Assembly (NCBI RefSeq): GCF_004803795.1
Contig: NZ_CP012543.1
Location: 1,984,001 to 2,048,000 of the forward strand
Reading direction: 5' to 3'
DNA from: Campylobacter rectus
Lineage (GTDB): Bacteria; Campylobacterota; Campylobacteria; Campylobacterales; Campylobacteraceae
DNA: 64,000 nucleotides
In this document: piece by piece, positions 27,265-35,999 of the stretch
Layout of the letters: the number at the start of each line of letters is the position of its first letter
Position numbering within the stretch: position 1 is the stretch's first letter
The notes under the pieces: model-generated
The model's input: only the letters and a program-made list of their open reading frames with translations
Databases searched by the model: none
What the model was told of the DNA's origin: nothing
Program-made: the position numbers and the translations under genes

Positions 27265-29502
27265 ATGAACATAGTTAAATTTACTAAAGAGCTTGAAGCC
27301 ATCATAGCTAAATACGACCTTGGTAATGAAGTTTCACTTTTAAAACAGGATAATTCTATCTCAAAAAGTTCGGAATTAGAAGCCGAGATAGAAGGTATGC
27401 AAAAAGATGGCAGAACGCTAAAGCTAGGCATCATCGGACGCGTAAAATCAGGCAAAAGCTCACTCATAAACGCACTTATTTTTGACGGAGAGGACGTGTT
27501 GCCAAAGGCTGCTACTCCGATGACTGCTGCGCTTACGGTTTTAAAATACGGGCAAAATTTAGAGGCCGAGGTTGATTTTTTCAGCGAAGAGGACTTGCGG
27601 GACATCAAAGAGGACGCGGCTAGATTTCAAAAAAGAAAAAGCGAGATGGCCGAGGCCAAATTTAACGAGCTGATAGAGAGTGAAAAAGGAAAGCAAAAGC
27701 TAATTAAAAAACTAGACGAAGCCAAAGAGGCCGAGCTACGAAAAAGAGCGATGAATTTCGCCGAACAAGAGATGCGAAATGATGCGGCTTTAAGCGCAGC
27801 CGCCGAACAATACGAGCGTATCAAACATTCTGGAGTAAATTCGGCAAATTTAGATGAGTTTAAAAATATCTCCGCTGCTAGTATGGACGAGCTAAATCGC
27901 AAGCTTTATGATTTTGTCGGCGCTGACGGTAAATATATGCCATTTACCAAATCCGTAACGCTAAAACTAGATCAGGAAAGCCTAAAAGATATAGAGATAA
28001 TCGACACTCCTGGTGTAAACGACCCGGTCGTATCAAGAGAAGAGCGCACTAAGCAGCTTTTAAAAACTTGCGATGTGGTGTTGGTAGTTTCGCCTTCCGG
28101 CCAGTTTTTGAGCTCGGAGGATACGAATTTACTCGACCGCGTCACTAAAAAAGACGGAATCAGAGAAGTATATCTAGTGGCATCTCAGGTAGACAACCAA
28201 CTCTTTGGTAGCGAAAAAGAAAAAGGCGGCGGTTTGTTGCCTAAAGTGCTTGAAAATATAAAAGAAACTTTAAGCACTCAGCAGTCAAAGGTTTTGGGGG
28301 AGACGAAGGCGCAAAGTCCTGAAGTAGGCGATAGTCTAGATGAGCTTATAAACAGTAAGGTGCTCCTAAGCTCGGCAGCAGCATTTTATATGATGAAAAA
28401 CTATAACACACAAGCCAAGTGGGATGCGAACTCAAAGCACGTTTGGGGGAATTTAAATCACTTTTACCGAGATTATTTTGATGACAAGCAGTCAGCTTTG
28501 GCAAATTTAAATTTGTTGTCTGGCATCAAGGCGATCGAGCAAATAGTCTCAAAAGTAAAAGAGAAAAAAGAGGAAATTTTACAAAAAAGAAGCGCGGAGT
28601 TTATCTCGGTCAAATCTAAAAATATACTCAACTATCAACAAGCGATAGAGCAGCAAATTCAAGAAAAAATACAAACAATTGAAAACTCCGATATAAATGA
28701 GATAAAGCGCCAAAGAGAGGAGATGTTAAAAATCAAATCAAAAGCCGTAGAGGCTGTAAATACGGCATACGAAGACTCCCTTGAAGGTTTTGAGTTAAAT
28801 ATCAAAGATAGGCTTTTTGCCAAAGTCGAAAGTTACTTTAAAAAGCTAACCGACGATATAGCTAGTAGCGAAGCTACAGAGGAATATAGTTACAAAGTCA
28901 AAGATAATGGATTTACAAATTTATGGGGACTTTTTGGCGATAGATACAAAACAAAATACGGCACTAGAACCACCGTCAAAGCCGGTTACGTCAAAAACTC
29001 TCTCGATCAAGTTATATCTGAGGTAGAAAATTTAACCGAGATAGAGTATAGACAAAATATAATGGAGTGGAAGAAGAGCCTGTATAAGTCGCTGATATCA
29101 TCGGCTAGAAGCGTAGTAGATGACGATATATTAGATCCCGTTATCATCTCACGCACCATAAGAGGGACTTTAAATTCTGTACAAAACCCAGACATCAACT
29201 ATACCGGATCATTTCCTAGAGAACTACAAAAAAGCGGAACTCTAAAAGGCTACGAAGCCGAGGAATTTTTAAATGCGGCCAGCGAATTTGCAAGAAATTT
29301 AAAAAGCAGAGTAAAAAACGACGTAAAATCCAGCGTCAATGCACTGATCGACTCGTTTAAATCCCAAGACGTGGCAAATATTATTTTCGTAAAATATGAT
29401 GAAGAAATAAACTCTCTAGTTAGCGATATAAACAATAAAGAACAAGCTTTGGATAGATATAAATTTATACTAAAGGATATAAAAAATGCAAATGCGAACT
29501 AA
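27265..29502 (+). CDS. Dynamin-like GTPase 2
   Basis: A 745-residue GTPase. G1 is GRVKSGKSS (58-66), the conserved Thr is in KAATPMTAAL, a helical insertion follows (about 110-215), G3 is DTPG (247-250) and G4 is SQVD (307-310). A long helical C-terminal half has coiled-coil character but no hydrophobic paddle like that of GTPase 1. Paired bacterial dynamins often combine one membrane-binding and one soluble partner, so 1 and 2 may form a hetero-oligomer (inference). It overlaps the third dynamin-like gene by 17 bases. Confidence 0.85.
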   Translation: MNIVKFTKELEAIIAKYDLGNEVSLLKQDNSISKSSELEAEIEGMQKDGRTLKLGIIGRVKSGKSSLINALIFDGEDVLPKAATPMTAALTVLKYGQNLEAEVDFFSEEDLRDIKEDAARFQKRKSEMAEAKFNELIESEKGKQKLIKKLDEAKEAELRKRAMNFAEQEMRNDAALSAAAEQYERIKHSGVNSANLDEFKNISAASMDELNRKLYDFVGADGKYMPFTKSVTLKLDQESLKDIEIIDTPGVNDPVVSREERTKQLLKTCDVVLVVSPSGQFLSSEDTNLLDRVTKKDGIREVYLVASQVDNQLFGSEKEKGGGLLPKVLENIKETLSTQQSKVLGETKAQSPEVGDSLDELINSKVLLSSAAAFYMMKNYNTQAKWDANSKHVWGNLNHFYRDYFDDKQSALANLNLLSGIKAIEQIVSKVKEKKEEILQKRSAEFISVKSKNILNYQQAIEQQIQEKIQTIENSDINEIKRQREEMLKIKSKAVEAVNTAYEDSLEGFELNIKDRLFAKVESYFKKLTDDIASSEATEEYSYKVKDNGFTNLWGLFGDRYKTKYGTRTTVKAGYVKNSLDQVISEVENLTEIEYRQNIMEWKKSLYKSLISSARSVVDDDILDPVIISRTIRGTLNSVQNPDINYTGSFPRELQKSGTLKGYEAEEFLNAASEFARNLKSRVKNDVKSSVNALIDSFKSQDVANIIFVKYDEEINSLVSDINNKEQALDRYKFILKDIKNANAN

Positions 29503-31123
29503 TATAAAAGATATGAGAGATAATATAGATGCCTTAAATGGATTATTTCATTTTTTAAGAAACAAAAAGCATATAAAAAAGCATGTTTATGAAAATTTAG
29601 ACGCTATAGATGATTTTGTCAAAAATGCTGAAATTTTGATCACCAAAAAAGAAGAGCAGGATAAAATTTTAACCGATCTTAGTCTTAGACATGAGTTAGT
29701 TTCGGAACTTCTTGCTGCCAAAGTTCAAAACAAAGGCGTAATGATGTTTCATGAGACGTTAAACGGCGACTATATGGAGTTTGCTAACGCTGATGATACG
29801 CTAGCAAACGAAGCTGAGATATTTTTGCAGATGCAAAATATAGAAAAAGAGCTTGGTATCATAGCCGCTTGTCCTGAGCTATATCAAAAAAATATCATAG
29901 CCGTGGGCGGCGGATTTAGTGCTGGCAAGTCTGAATTTATCAGTAGCTTTATGGGCTCGGGTGTGAAGTTGCCTATCTCTATAGAGCCTACTACCGCCAT
30001 ACCGGCATACGTCATGAATGCGCCAAAGGAGTATCTGCTGGGCTACTCTAAAAACGGCGGTGCGATTGATTTGCGTAAGATAGATAAAAATTTTCACGCT
30101 AGGCTAAATCACGATTTTATGAAAGGATTTAAATTTAACTTAAAAGAAATTCTGCCATTTATCGTGCTAGGTACGAAGCTAAAATTTAAAAATATCTGCT
30201 TTATAGATACCCCGGGCTATAACCCGTCAGGAAATATAGCAAACTATGGTGCCGACATAGATACGGCAAAAGAGTTTTTGGAAGAAGCGGGAGTGTTTTT
30301 ATGGCTCGTGGGGCTTGACAGCACAGGTACGATGCCAAGCGGCGACTTGGAGTTTTTAAGCAGCTTGGATCTAGACAACAAGAAGCTATACGTCTTGATA
30401 AACAAAGCCGACCTAAGAGCGCCTAGCGACCTAGAGGCCATTACTGAAACCGTAAGGCAAAATCTAGATAACTACAGTATAAATTACGAAGGCATACAGA
30501 CCTTTAGCTCTGTTAGAACCCTTGAAAATCCTTGCATAGTCGGTAAAAGCTTAGAGGAATTTTTGACCGAATGCGATACGCCCAGCCAAAAGCACGTAGA
30601 GATTTTTAATAAGCTAAAAAATATATACCAAGCATATAAAGGCGCGATAGAAGGCAGCATAAAAGAGAAAAAATCTATTCAAAAGACGCTGCAATCAGTT
30701 AGTATAGATATGCTAGAAGATGGCCTTGACGATATGGGTAGCAAGGCCTACACTAAACTTGGCGAGTTAAAAAGCACCTTTGGCACGAAGAAAGAAGAGG
30801 AAAATCTGAAACTACTAAAAGCTGCAATGGATAAATTCAAAGAGGCGGTTAAAGCGGTATTCGGACTCGAGGATGTTCCAATTGATTTTGATAAAGTCGA
30901 AAAAATAGTGGATTTTAAAAAGATAGATAGTGAAAATGTCAACGATAATATTAAAAATTTTTTTGAGAACTTGTATATTTCTATGAGTAATCCAAAGCGA
31001 GGGAGAATGGAAAATATGATTAACGATGTTTCCAATGGTTTTGATCCTGAAGATTTGGAGTGTAAAGAAAACCAAAATTCGCAACATGACCGAAGTATAG
31101 TCACGGCAAAGGATATAATGTGA
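29486..31123 (+). CDS. Dynamin-like GTPase 3
   Basis: A 545-residue GTPase. A helical N-terminus (1-130) is followed by G1 GGFSAGKSE (142-150), SIEPTTAIPAYV, G3 DTPG (241-244) and G4 NKAD (306-309). It shares GGFSAGKS, the SFxGSGV sequence and the LRAPSD segment after G4 with GTPase 1, so the two are paralogues. The C-terminus is helical and polar with no membrane paddle. The last 100 residues are richer in A/T codons than the rest. It overlaps the next gene by 4 bases. Confidence 0.82.
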   Translation: MQMRTNIKDMRDNIDALNGLFHFLRNKKHIKKHVYENLDAIDDFVKNAEILITKKEEQDKILTDLSLRHELVSELLAAKVQNKGVMMFHETLNGDYMEFANADDTLANEAEIFLQMQNIEKELGIIAACPELYQKNIIAVGGGFSAGKSEFISSFMGSGVKLPISIEPTTAIPAYVMNAPKEYLLGYSKNGGAIDLRKIDKNFHARLNHDFMKGFKFNLKEILPFIVLGTKLKFKNICFIDTPGYNPSGNIANYGADIDTAKEFLEEAGVFLWLVGLDSTGTMPSGDLEFLSSLDLDNKKLYVLINKADLRAPSDLEAITETVRQNLDNYSINYEGIQTFSSVRTLENPCIVGKSLEEFLTECDTPSQKHVEIFNKLKNIYQAYKGAIEGSIKEKKSIQKTLQSVSIDMLEDGLDDMGSKAYTKLGELKSTFGTKKEEENLKLLKAAMDKFKEAVKAVFGLEDVPIDFDKVEKIVDFKKIDSENVNDNIKNFFENLYISMSNPKRGRMENMINDVSNGFDPEDLECKENQNSQHDRSIVTAKDIM

Positions 31124-32187
31124 ACTTAATTAGAGAAGAAGTGTATGAGGTTTTTATATCAAGAATATATAAAAATAGAGATATTAGATTGCCAGAGGTG
31201 TTTGAATGTGACAAAATTCTTGGTGAGAATCATCATAAGAGTAAAAATATGCTTGTAATGGAATTATTGAATATAGTAAAAAGGAGCAATAAAGAAAGTA
31301 ATGAAGAGTATATAGCTAAAATTTGGTGTTTATTGGCTGGTTATGGATATCTTAATATTGATGACCAATTTTTTATAAGTGAATATGAGGAATCTAAACA
31401 AAATCAAGAAAAAATGAGAAGCCGAGTAGTTGCCGACCTTATTAAAATAAAAAACAAAATAGATACTGGAAATGGGGAATATGAAGCCTTCGTAAATAAT
31501 TTTTGCAATATGTTTGCTGATTTTGAAAGGTATTTAAAAGAAACATATGAAAATGATATAAATAAAAAATACAATGATTTTGTAAGTATTTTGGAAAAGG
31601 TATCGGGCAAGATTCCCATTAGGAAAATAGCTATGCAAGGAAAACTTAATAGATTGGATTATGTAAGATATCTTTTTAAACTTCTTGGTTTTAATTTTTT
31701 TTCCAGAGATATTCGTGTAAATTTCTTTTACAAACGCAACTCTTTGCACAGTTTTATAAAAGATGTAAAAATTAATGGAAATGAGTGTAATATAGAGCCA
31801 TTTTTTGAAATACGCGACATGGCCAAAGATCTAGATGATGTAACATATTGTATTTTTTATGAAAAATTTTGGGATAGCTATAGAGGCTGGGAGGATACCC
31901 ATAAAACATACGATAGTATATTTGAAATAACTTTTGGAAATTTTGGTAAATTTGTCTCGCGTTTATTATCTGGCGTAAGTCAGTCTATAGAAAATATAAT
32001 AAATTTAGTTACTAGACAAAATAGAAGAACCAATAATACAACTTCTGATAGAACTATACTAATTATTAATAGGCCAGACAATGGAGCAAAACCAAAAAGA
32101 GAGATAAATGGATATTGGAAAATAATACCCTGCATAATTGGCATCGCATATTTTATTTTTTTTGTGGTACGTAAAATATTCTTTTGA
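31120..32187 (+). CDS. Tail-anchored protein of unknown function in the dynamin operon
   Basis: A 355-residue protein starting with GTG at 31120, overlapping the previous stop by 4 bases (GTGA). It is mostly helical and rich in Lys, Asn and Ile, with one C-terminal membrane helix (about 331-350, IIPCIIGIAYFIFFVV) followed by VRKIFF. No family is recognised. Base composition is clearly more A/T-rich than GTPases 1 and 2, which suggests a separate origin. A membrane anchor at the end of an operon of three GTPases suggests a recruiter or target (inference). Confidence 0.7.
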   Translation: MNLIREEVYEVFISRIYKNRDIRLPEVFECDKILGENHHKSKNMLVMELLNIVKRSNKESNEEYIAKIWCLLAGYGYLNIDDQFFISEYEESKQNQEKMRSRVVADLIKIKNKIDTGNGEYEAFVNNFCNMFADFERYLKETYENDINKKYNDFVSILEKVSGKIPIRKIAMQGKLNRLDYVRYLFKLLGFNFFSRDIRVNFFYKRNSLHSFIKDVKINGNECNIEPFFEIRDMAKDLDDVTYCIFYEKFWDSYRGWEDTHKTYDSIFEITFGNFGKFVSRLLSGVSQSIENIINLVTRQNRRTNNTTSDRTILIINRPDNGAKPKREINGYWKIIPCIIGIAYFIFFVVRKIFF

Positions 32188-32199
32188 CCTAACCTGTCG
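32185..32199 (+). promoter_or_regulatory. Island operator, site 2 (TGACCtaaccTGTCG)
   Basis: It matches YGACN-NAACC-TGTCR. A TATAAT box begins at 32211, 11 bases after the site, so a bound protein would block RNA polymerase. It drives the zinc-ribbon gene at 32284. Confidence 0.7.
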
Positions 32200-32283
32200 C
32201 ACCTCTTTACTATAATTTTATAATCTTAACGGCAAAGAGGCGCGATAAATTTATATCTCTTAAAAATTCTATAAGGATGAAAT

Positions 32284-32505
32284 ATGGCAATACAACCAAA
32301 ACCGTTTAAAATCTACTGCCCAAAATGCGGTTTTGAAAAGAGTGTTCAGTTTAAAAGCGACTGTTTAGGTGCAGGCGACTTTAAGCAAATACCGCAAATT
32401 TGTCCAAAATGCGGCAACGAAGATCTAGAGCGCAAAACCACATCCGCAAGTTCAGGTCTTGTCGATGCTATAACTGAGGTATTTAAAAAGGCTCTTAAGA
32501 GTTAA
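32284..32505 (+). CDS. Zinc-ribbon protein
   Basis: A 73-residue protein with two CPKC knuckles (C12-C15 and C40-C43) that would bind one zinc, then an amphipathic helical tail (LVDAITEVFKKALKS). Many short zinc ribbons bind nucleic acids or serve as protein adaptors; which applies here cannot be read. It is preceded by operator site 2 and followed by the R-x4-H protein gene after 47 bases, probably on the same transcript. Confidence 0.75.
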   Translation: MAIQPKPFKIYCPKCGFEKSVQFKSDCLGAGDFKQIPQICPKCGNEDLERKTTSASSGLVDAITEVFKKALKS

Positions 32506-32552
32506 ATTAGTATAATCATCCCACGGTTATATGCTAAATTTAAAGGCAAAGT

Positions 32553-33713
32553 ATGCACAACATCCTCATCCTCTACAACCCCTACTACCAAAGCGATGTT
32601 ATCGAGCAGCACCTTAAGATCTTGATTTCCAAAGGCAAAGTAGCCTTTGGTAAGATAAAAAGTAAGCGGCGAGATATGATAAACTCTCACGAAGCCGAGC
32701 TTGAGAAAATTTACGAGGACTTAAATTTAAGCAATCAAAGCCTAAAAGCCGAAAGTCCTAAAACGCCAAATCTGACTCCTCGGAGCCTTGACGGCGATAA
32801 ATATCTGCAACTATTCCTGACCGATTATTCAAATTTGTTCGTAGCAAAAGTCGTCGCCGTAACTAGCGATGATATGAGCGAGATAGCGCCTGAGTATTAT
32901 AAAGAAAAAAGACTCGATGTAGAAAAGTGGTTTATCATAAGCGATATCAGAGAGCTGGTTAGAAACGACTTTGAATGCGTTAGAGACGATTACTTGGCAA
33001 ATTTTACCGTAAGCGGCCATACCTACGCAGTCTACGGCAACGCTTACGTCTATCCGCTAATCATAAAGATGAAGCAAGAGACGCTCTATTTCGAGGATGA
33101 GGACAAATTTTATCCCGATGTTTATAAAAGCGCCGAGTTTTTAGAGATAAAGCGAAATTTGATCCGATACTGTTTCGGGCGAAGCCTAATAAATCTAATG
33201 CACCCGGATAGCATAGAAAATATCATCTCCGCCGAGATAGAATACCTTGATAATATAGCTAACCCGCTTTATGACTTTAGCTCCGTCGTGGTCAAATACT
33301 CAAAAACTATGGAGCAAGAGATCTATGCTTTCGCTAAAGTTCTCATAGAGCGACTCGCAAAGATAAAGCCGTCTATATTAAAAATCCCATACGAAGTGCA
33401 GGGCACGAGCTTTACTGTAAGCGACATATTTGAAAACAAGCCAAATTTAGGTACTTATAAATTTCTTTTCAAAAATCGCCTGATCCAAGATGCGCTTGAG
33501 GGAAATTTGCTGCAAAACTACGTGGCTAGAACTCTGCCAAAAGTCATAACCGAGCTTCAAGATTTACGAAACGAAACCGTACACGCTAAAGCCCCCACCC
33601 ATGCCGACGTAACTAAGCTAAGAGCAAAGATAGTAGGCGCGACTTGTGAGAGCGTACTAGCCAAAGTAGTCAAAGCTAGGGCTGAGGCGGGGAAGGCTAA
33701 CTACATATTTTGA
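32553..33713 (+). CDS. Protein with C-terminal HEPN-like R-x4-H motif
   Basis: A 386-residue protein. The N-terminus (NILILYNPYYQSDVIEQHLKIL) is Rossmann-like. A middle part has KWFIISDIRELVRNDF and the sequence VSGHTYAVYGNAYVYPL. The C-terminus has LRNETVH (R339, H344), which matches the catalytic R-x4-6-H of HEPN ribonucleases and lies, as in HEPN domains, between long helices (VITELQDLRN and TKLRAKIVGATCESVLAKV). I recall homologues annotated only as hypothetical in Campylobacter and Helicobacter. An RNase effector is a reasonable inference but unproven. Its end overlaps the opposed gene at 33701 by 13 bases. Confidence 0.6.
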   Translation: MHNILILYNPYYQSDVIEQHLKILISKGKVAFGKIKSKRRDMINSHEAELEKIYEDLNLSNQSLKAESPKTPNLTPRSLDGDKYLQLFLTDYSNLFVAKVVAVTSDDMSEIAPEYYKEKRLDVEKWFIISDIRELVRNDFECVRDDYLANFTVSGHTYAVYGNAYVYPLIIKMKQETLYFEDEDKFYPDVYKSAEFLEIKRNLIRYCFGRSLINLMHPDSIENIISAEIEYLDNIANPLYDFSSVVVKYSKTMEQEIYAFAKVLIERLAKIKPSILKIPYEVQGTSFTVSDIFENKPNLGTYKFLFKNRLIQDALEGNLLQNYVARTLPKVITELQDLRNETVHAKAPTHADVTKLRAKIVGATCESVLAKVVKARAEAGKANYIF

Positions 33714-34387
33714 GATGTCGCTATGATAACGACCTTGGCTCCGCCCATGGCTTCATCGTATACGTATTCTATGCTTACGGTTGTTTCATAGCCAAAAGCC
33801 CTTGCCACAACGTCTAATATTTCTTGCATATCTTCTAAAGATATGCCGGGCGCAGCATCTGTTTTAATATATACAGATACCTCTTCGGCGTTAAAATAGC
33901 CATAAAGCGCTGCCGATTTTACGGCTTTTCTAGTAGCATTTAGCGCGGCTTTTTTGCCTTTTGCTTGTGCTTGCGCTACTGCTATGGTGCCTCGGCGGGC
34001 AATGAGCTGCTGGGTCTCGCGCGTCAAATTTTCGCTTTGATTATTTCCTTTGAGCGACGTCGCCACCAGCTCGCAAACTATCTTGCCTAGAGCGCAATCG
34101 AGCGTTTTTAAAACACGACGCAAGGAACTAAAATCAAATGAATTTTTGGGTTTTAGCCCTTCTATTCTTTTTTGCCTTTTTACCAGCCATTCGTTTATTT
34201 TGCCGTATTTGTTAAATTTAATATCGTCATCTGCGCCTAGCTCGGGATTATTTATCACGTTTTCAAAACTCTCAAACCTATCTTTGTAATACCCCAGCAT
34301 TTCATCGGCGTCCTTGTGTGAAGTTGTATTATCGGCGATTTGTTTTAAAGTATCGCTTATTTTCGTAAAAGACCTACTCGTGTTCAT
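33701..34387 (-). CDS. Protein with an isolated FtsZ C-terminal-like domain
   Basis: A 228-residue protein. Residues 1-125 are helical and unknown. Residues about 131-226 follow FtsZ from the end of its core helix into its C-terminal domain: GTIAVAQAQAKGKKAALNAT resembles the FtsZ stretch GxAMMGxGxAxGExRAxEA, KAVKSAALYG resembles KAISSPLL, and VSIEYVYDEAMGGAKVVIIATS resembles the final FtsZ strands up to VTVIATG. The tubulin nucleotide motif GGGTGTG is absent, so it cannot bind GTP as FtsZ does. It could join, cap or disturb FtsZ filaments. The gene is last in a three-gene operon from operator site 3. Confidence 0.6.
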   Translation of the reverse strand: MNTSRSFTKISDTLKQIADNTTSHKDADEMLGYYKDRFESFENVINNPELGADDDIKFNKYGKINEWLVKRQKRIEGLKPKNSFDFSSLRRVLKTLDCALGKIVCELVATSLKGNNQSENLTRETQQLIARRGTIAVAQAQAKGKKAALNATRKAVKSAALYGYFNAEEVSVYIKTDAAPGISLEDMQEILDVVARAFGYETTVSIEYVYDEAMGGAKVVIIATSQNM

Positions 34388-34530
34388 TTTTCCTCCTTGA
34401 CTTTATCGCAAAATTTAACTCCGTCTACCTCCCAATCATACTCCCCGGCAATAGTTGTCAAATTTTGCGCTGCAGCTTGCAGTTGTCTTAGCGCATCTTT
34501 CATCTTGCTTACCTTACTGCTTCCACCCAT
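34384..34530 (-). CDS. Small 48-residue protein between two island genes
   Basis: It begins with ATG 34530, 8 bases after the stop of the 159-residue protein gene, and overlaps the FtsZ-like gene by 4 bases (ATGA). That coupling and the lack of frame breaks support a real gene, too short for most gene finders. The product starts MGGSSKVSKMKDALRQLQ and is helical, then YDWEVDGVKFCDKVKEEK. Its tail resembles the fragment at 41123-41290 (NVKFRDKIDD). No family is known. Confidence 0.6.
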   Translation of the reverse strand: MGGSSKVSKMKDALRQLQAAAQNLTTIAGEYDWEVDGVKFCDKVKEEK

Positions 34531-34538
34531 ACCGGATT

Positions 34539-35018
34539 CTAGGTTTTGAGGCTTACGGCCGTTTGGAGCTGAGTTAGCGTCCAGTAAAATTTAATCAAAG
34601 CCGTATCTAGCTCTATCTGAGCTAGCGGACTTATGGCCGAATTTATAGCATTATTTTCCTGCTCGCCGTAGTCTTTGCCGATTTCTAAAAGTAGATCCGG
34701 CAAATAGTTTTCGTGAAATTTATTCTCCATCCCGGATAGCTTTTTTAGGATATTTTCGTCTATTTCGTTGTATTCATCTAGCCCCATAGCCGTTTTAGCG
34801 GCGTATCCGATAGTTTTTGCTACGCCTCCGAAGGGCCCGAAGGTATCTTTATAGTACATATCGTCTATTTCTCGCTCATCTGCGTCAATCGGTTTTTTAG
34901 TTAGCTTTATGCTTTGGGTTAAATTTAGTATTTGATCCGTTAGTTCGCTCATCTTAAAGCCTTTTGCTTTAGCTACCGCCTCGTTAGCCTTTTGGATAAA
35001 ATCTACGTTTAAACTCAT
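34539..35018 (-). CDS. Hypothetical 159-residue helical protein of the island
   Basis: A soluble protein predicted mostly helical (FIQKANEAVAKAKGFKMSEL, LTDQILNLTQSIKLTKKP, a Gly-rich DTFGPFGGVAKTIGYAAKTA centre and DTALIKFYWTLTQLQTAV). It has an AAAGGAG ribosome site. Its promoter from TGTCA onward is nearly identical to the promoter of the gene at 24963. It is the first gene of the three-gene minus operon and is divergent from the WYL regulator. No family is recognised. Confidence 0.7.
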   Translation of the reverse strand: MSLNVDFIQKANEAVAKAKGFKMSELTDQILNLTQSIKLTKKPIDADEREIDDMYYKDTFGPFGGVAKTIGYAAKTAMGLDEYNEIDENILKKLSGMENKFHENYLPDLLLEIGKDYGEQENNAINSAISPLAQIELDTALIKFYWTLTQLQTAVSLKT

Positions 35019-35065
35019 CTAATCTCCTTTGATTTAAATTACGATGTAAATTTAACATAAGAGAG

Positions 35066-35080
35066 TGACAGGTTGCGTCG
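35066..35080 (-). promoter_or_regulatory. Island operator, site 3, between divergent genes
   Basis: On the minus strand it reads CGACGcaaccTGTCA. It lies between the start of the 159-residue protein gene (35018, minus) and the WYL regulator gene (35131, plus), 16 bases before a TAAAAT box (35097-35102) for the latter. One bound protein could control both directions. Confidence 0.7.
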
Positions 35081-35130
35081 CAAAGAAAAAATTAGCTAAA
35101 ATACGTCAAATTTAAATAGGAAGGATTAAA

Positions 35131-35997
35131 ATGCGCTCTCACGATAAAATCGGATTTAGGCTATCTCGTATCTTAACCAGACTAAATAGCGGCGCAAGGC
35201 TAGGCATAGACGAGCTTGTGGAGGAATTTAACGTAAATAAAAGAACGATTCTAAGAGATTTTGAGCGACTAAGTATCTTGCCTATCCAAAAAGAAAACGG
35301 CAAGTATTTTTTAGAAGAGTACGCTCTTGGCAAACTGGGCTTTAAGGACATAAAAGCCTTTGCCGCATTAATCGGCGCAAGGTCGCTGTTCCCCGAGCTA
35401 GACGATAGATTTATCAGCGACGTTTTAAACGAAAAGCTAAACAAAGCCTATCTAATCAAAAACCAAGGCTTTGAAAGTATCCAAATCTCAAGAGACGATT
35501 TTGAAGCCGTAAGCGCCGCAGTCATCAAAAACCGCACCTTGGAGTGTGAGTACAACGGTAAAGAGCGCAAACTAAACCCGTATAAACTGATAAACAATAG
35601 CGGTATATGGTATCTGCTAGCAGACGACGAAGGCAAACTAAAAAACTTCACGCTCTCTAAAATAAAACGCATAAAAATAAAGGGCGATACTTTCGCTGCA
35701 AACGCCGAGTTTTTAAAACGTATCGAAAAAAACGATACGAACTGGTTTTCGGATGCTAAATTTAAGGTTACGCTTGAAATCAAAAACGAAGCGATGGAGT
35801 ATTTTAAGAGAAAAGAGTTTTTACCCAACTACGAAGTAGTGCAAGAGAATAAGGATAAGATCATAATAAGCACGATGATTTCATATGACGACGAGATACT
35901 ACGGGTGGTAAAATACTGGCTACCGTTTATAAAGATAGTCGAGCCTTTAAATTTAAAGGATAAATTTGAAAATTTGCTTAGGGATTATCTGAAATGA
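35131..35997 (+). CDS. WYL-domain transcriptional regulator
   Basis: A 288-residue regulator. An N-terminal HTH (about 5-65: ARLGIDELVEEFNVNKRTIL then RDFERLSILPIQKENGKY) is followed by a WYL domain (about 125-215; NPYKLINNSGIWYLLADDEG, LKNFTLSKIKRI). A C-terminal extension has EILRVVKYWLPFIKIVEP. WYL regulators such as BrxR and CapW repress phage-defence operons and sense a nucleotide-type signal. The operator upstream of its own gene recurs before three other transcription units and a hairpin, so it is the likely repressor of the whole island. That link is inferred from site distribution. Confidence 0.85.
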   Translation: MRSHDKIGFRLSRILTRLNSGARLGIDELVEEFNVNKRTILRDFERLSILPIQKENGKYFLEEYALGKLGFKDIKAFAALIGARSLFPELDDRFISDVLNEKLNKAYLIKNQGFESIQISRDDFEAVSAAVIKNRTLECEYNGKERKLNPYKLINNSGIWYLLADDEGKLKNFTLSKIKRIKIKGDTFAANAEFLKRIEKNDTNWFSDAKFKVTLEIKNEAMEYFKRKEFLPNYEVVQENKDKIIISTMISYDDEILRVVKYWLPFIKIVEPLNLKDKFENLLRDYLK

Positions 35998-35999
35998 CA

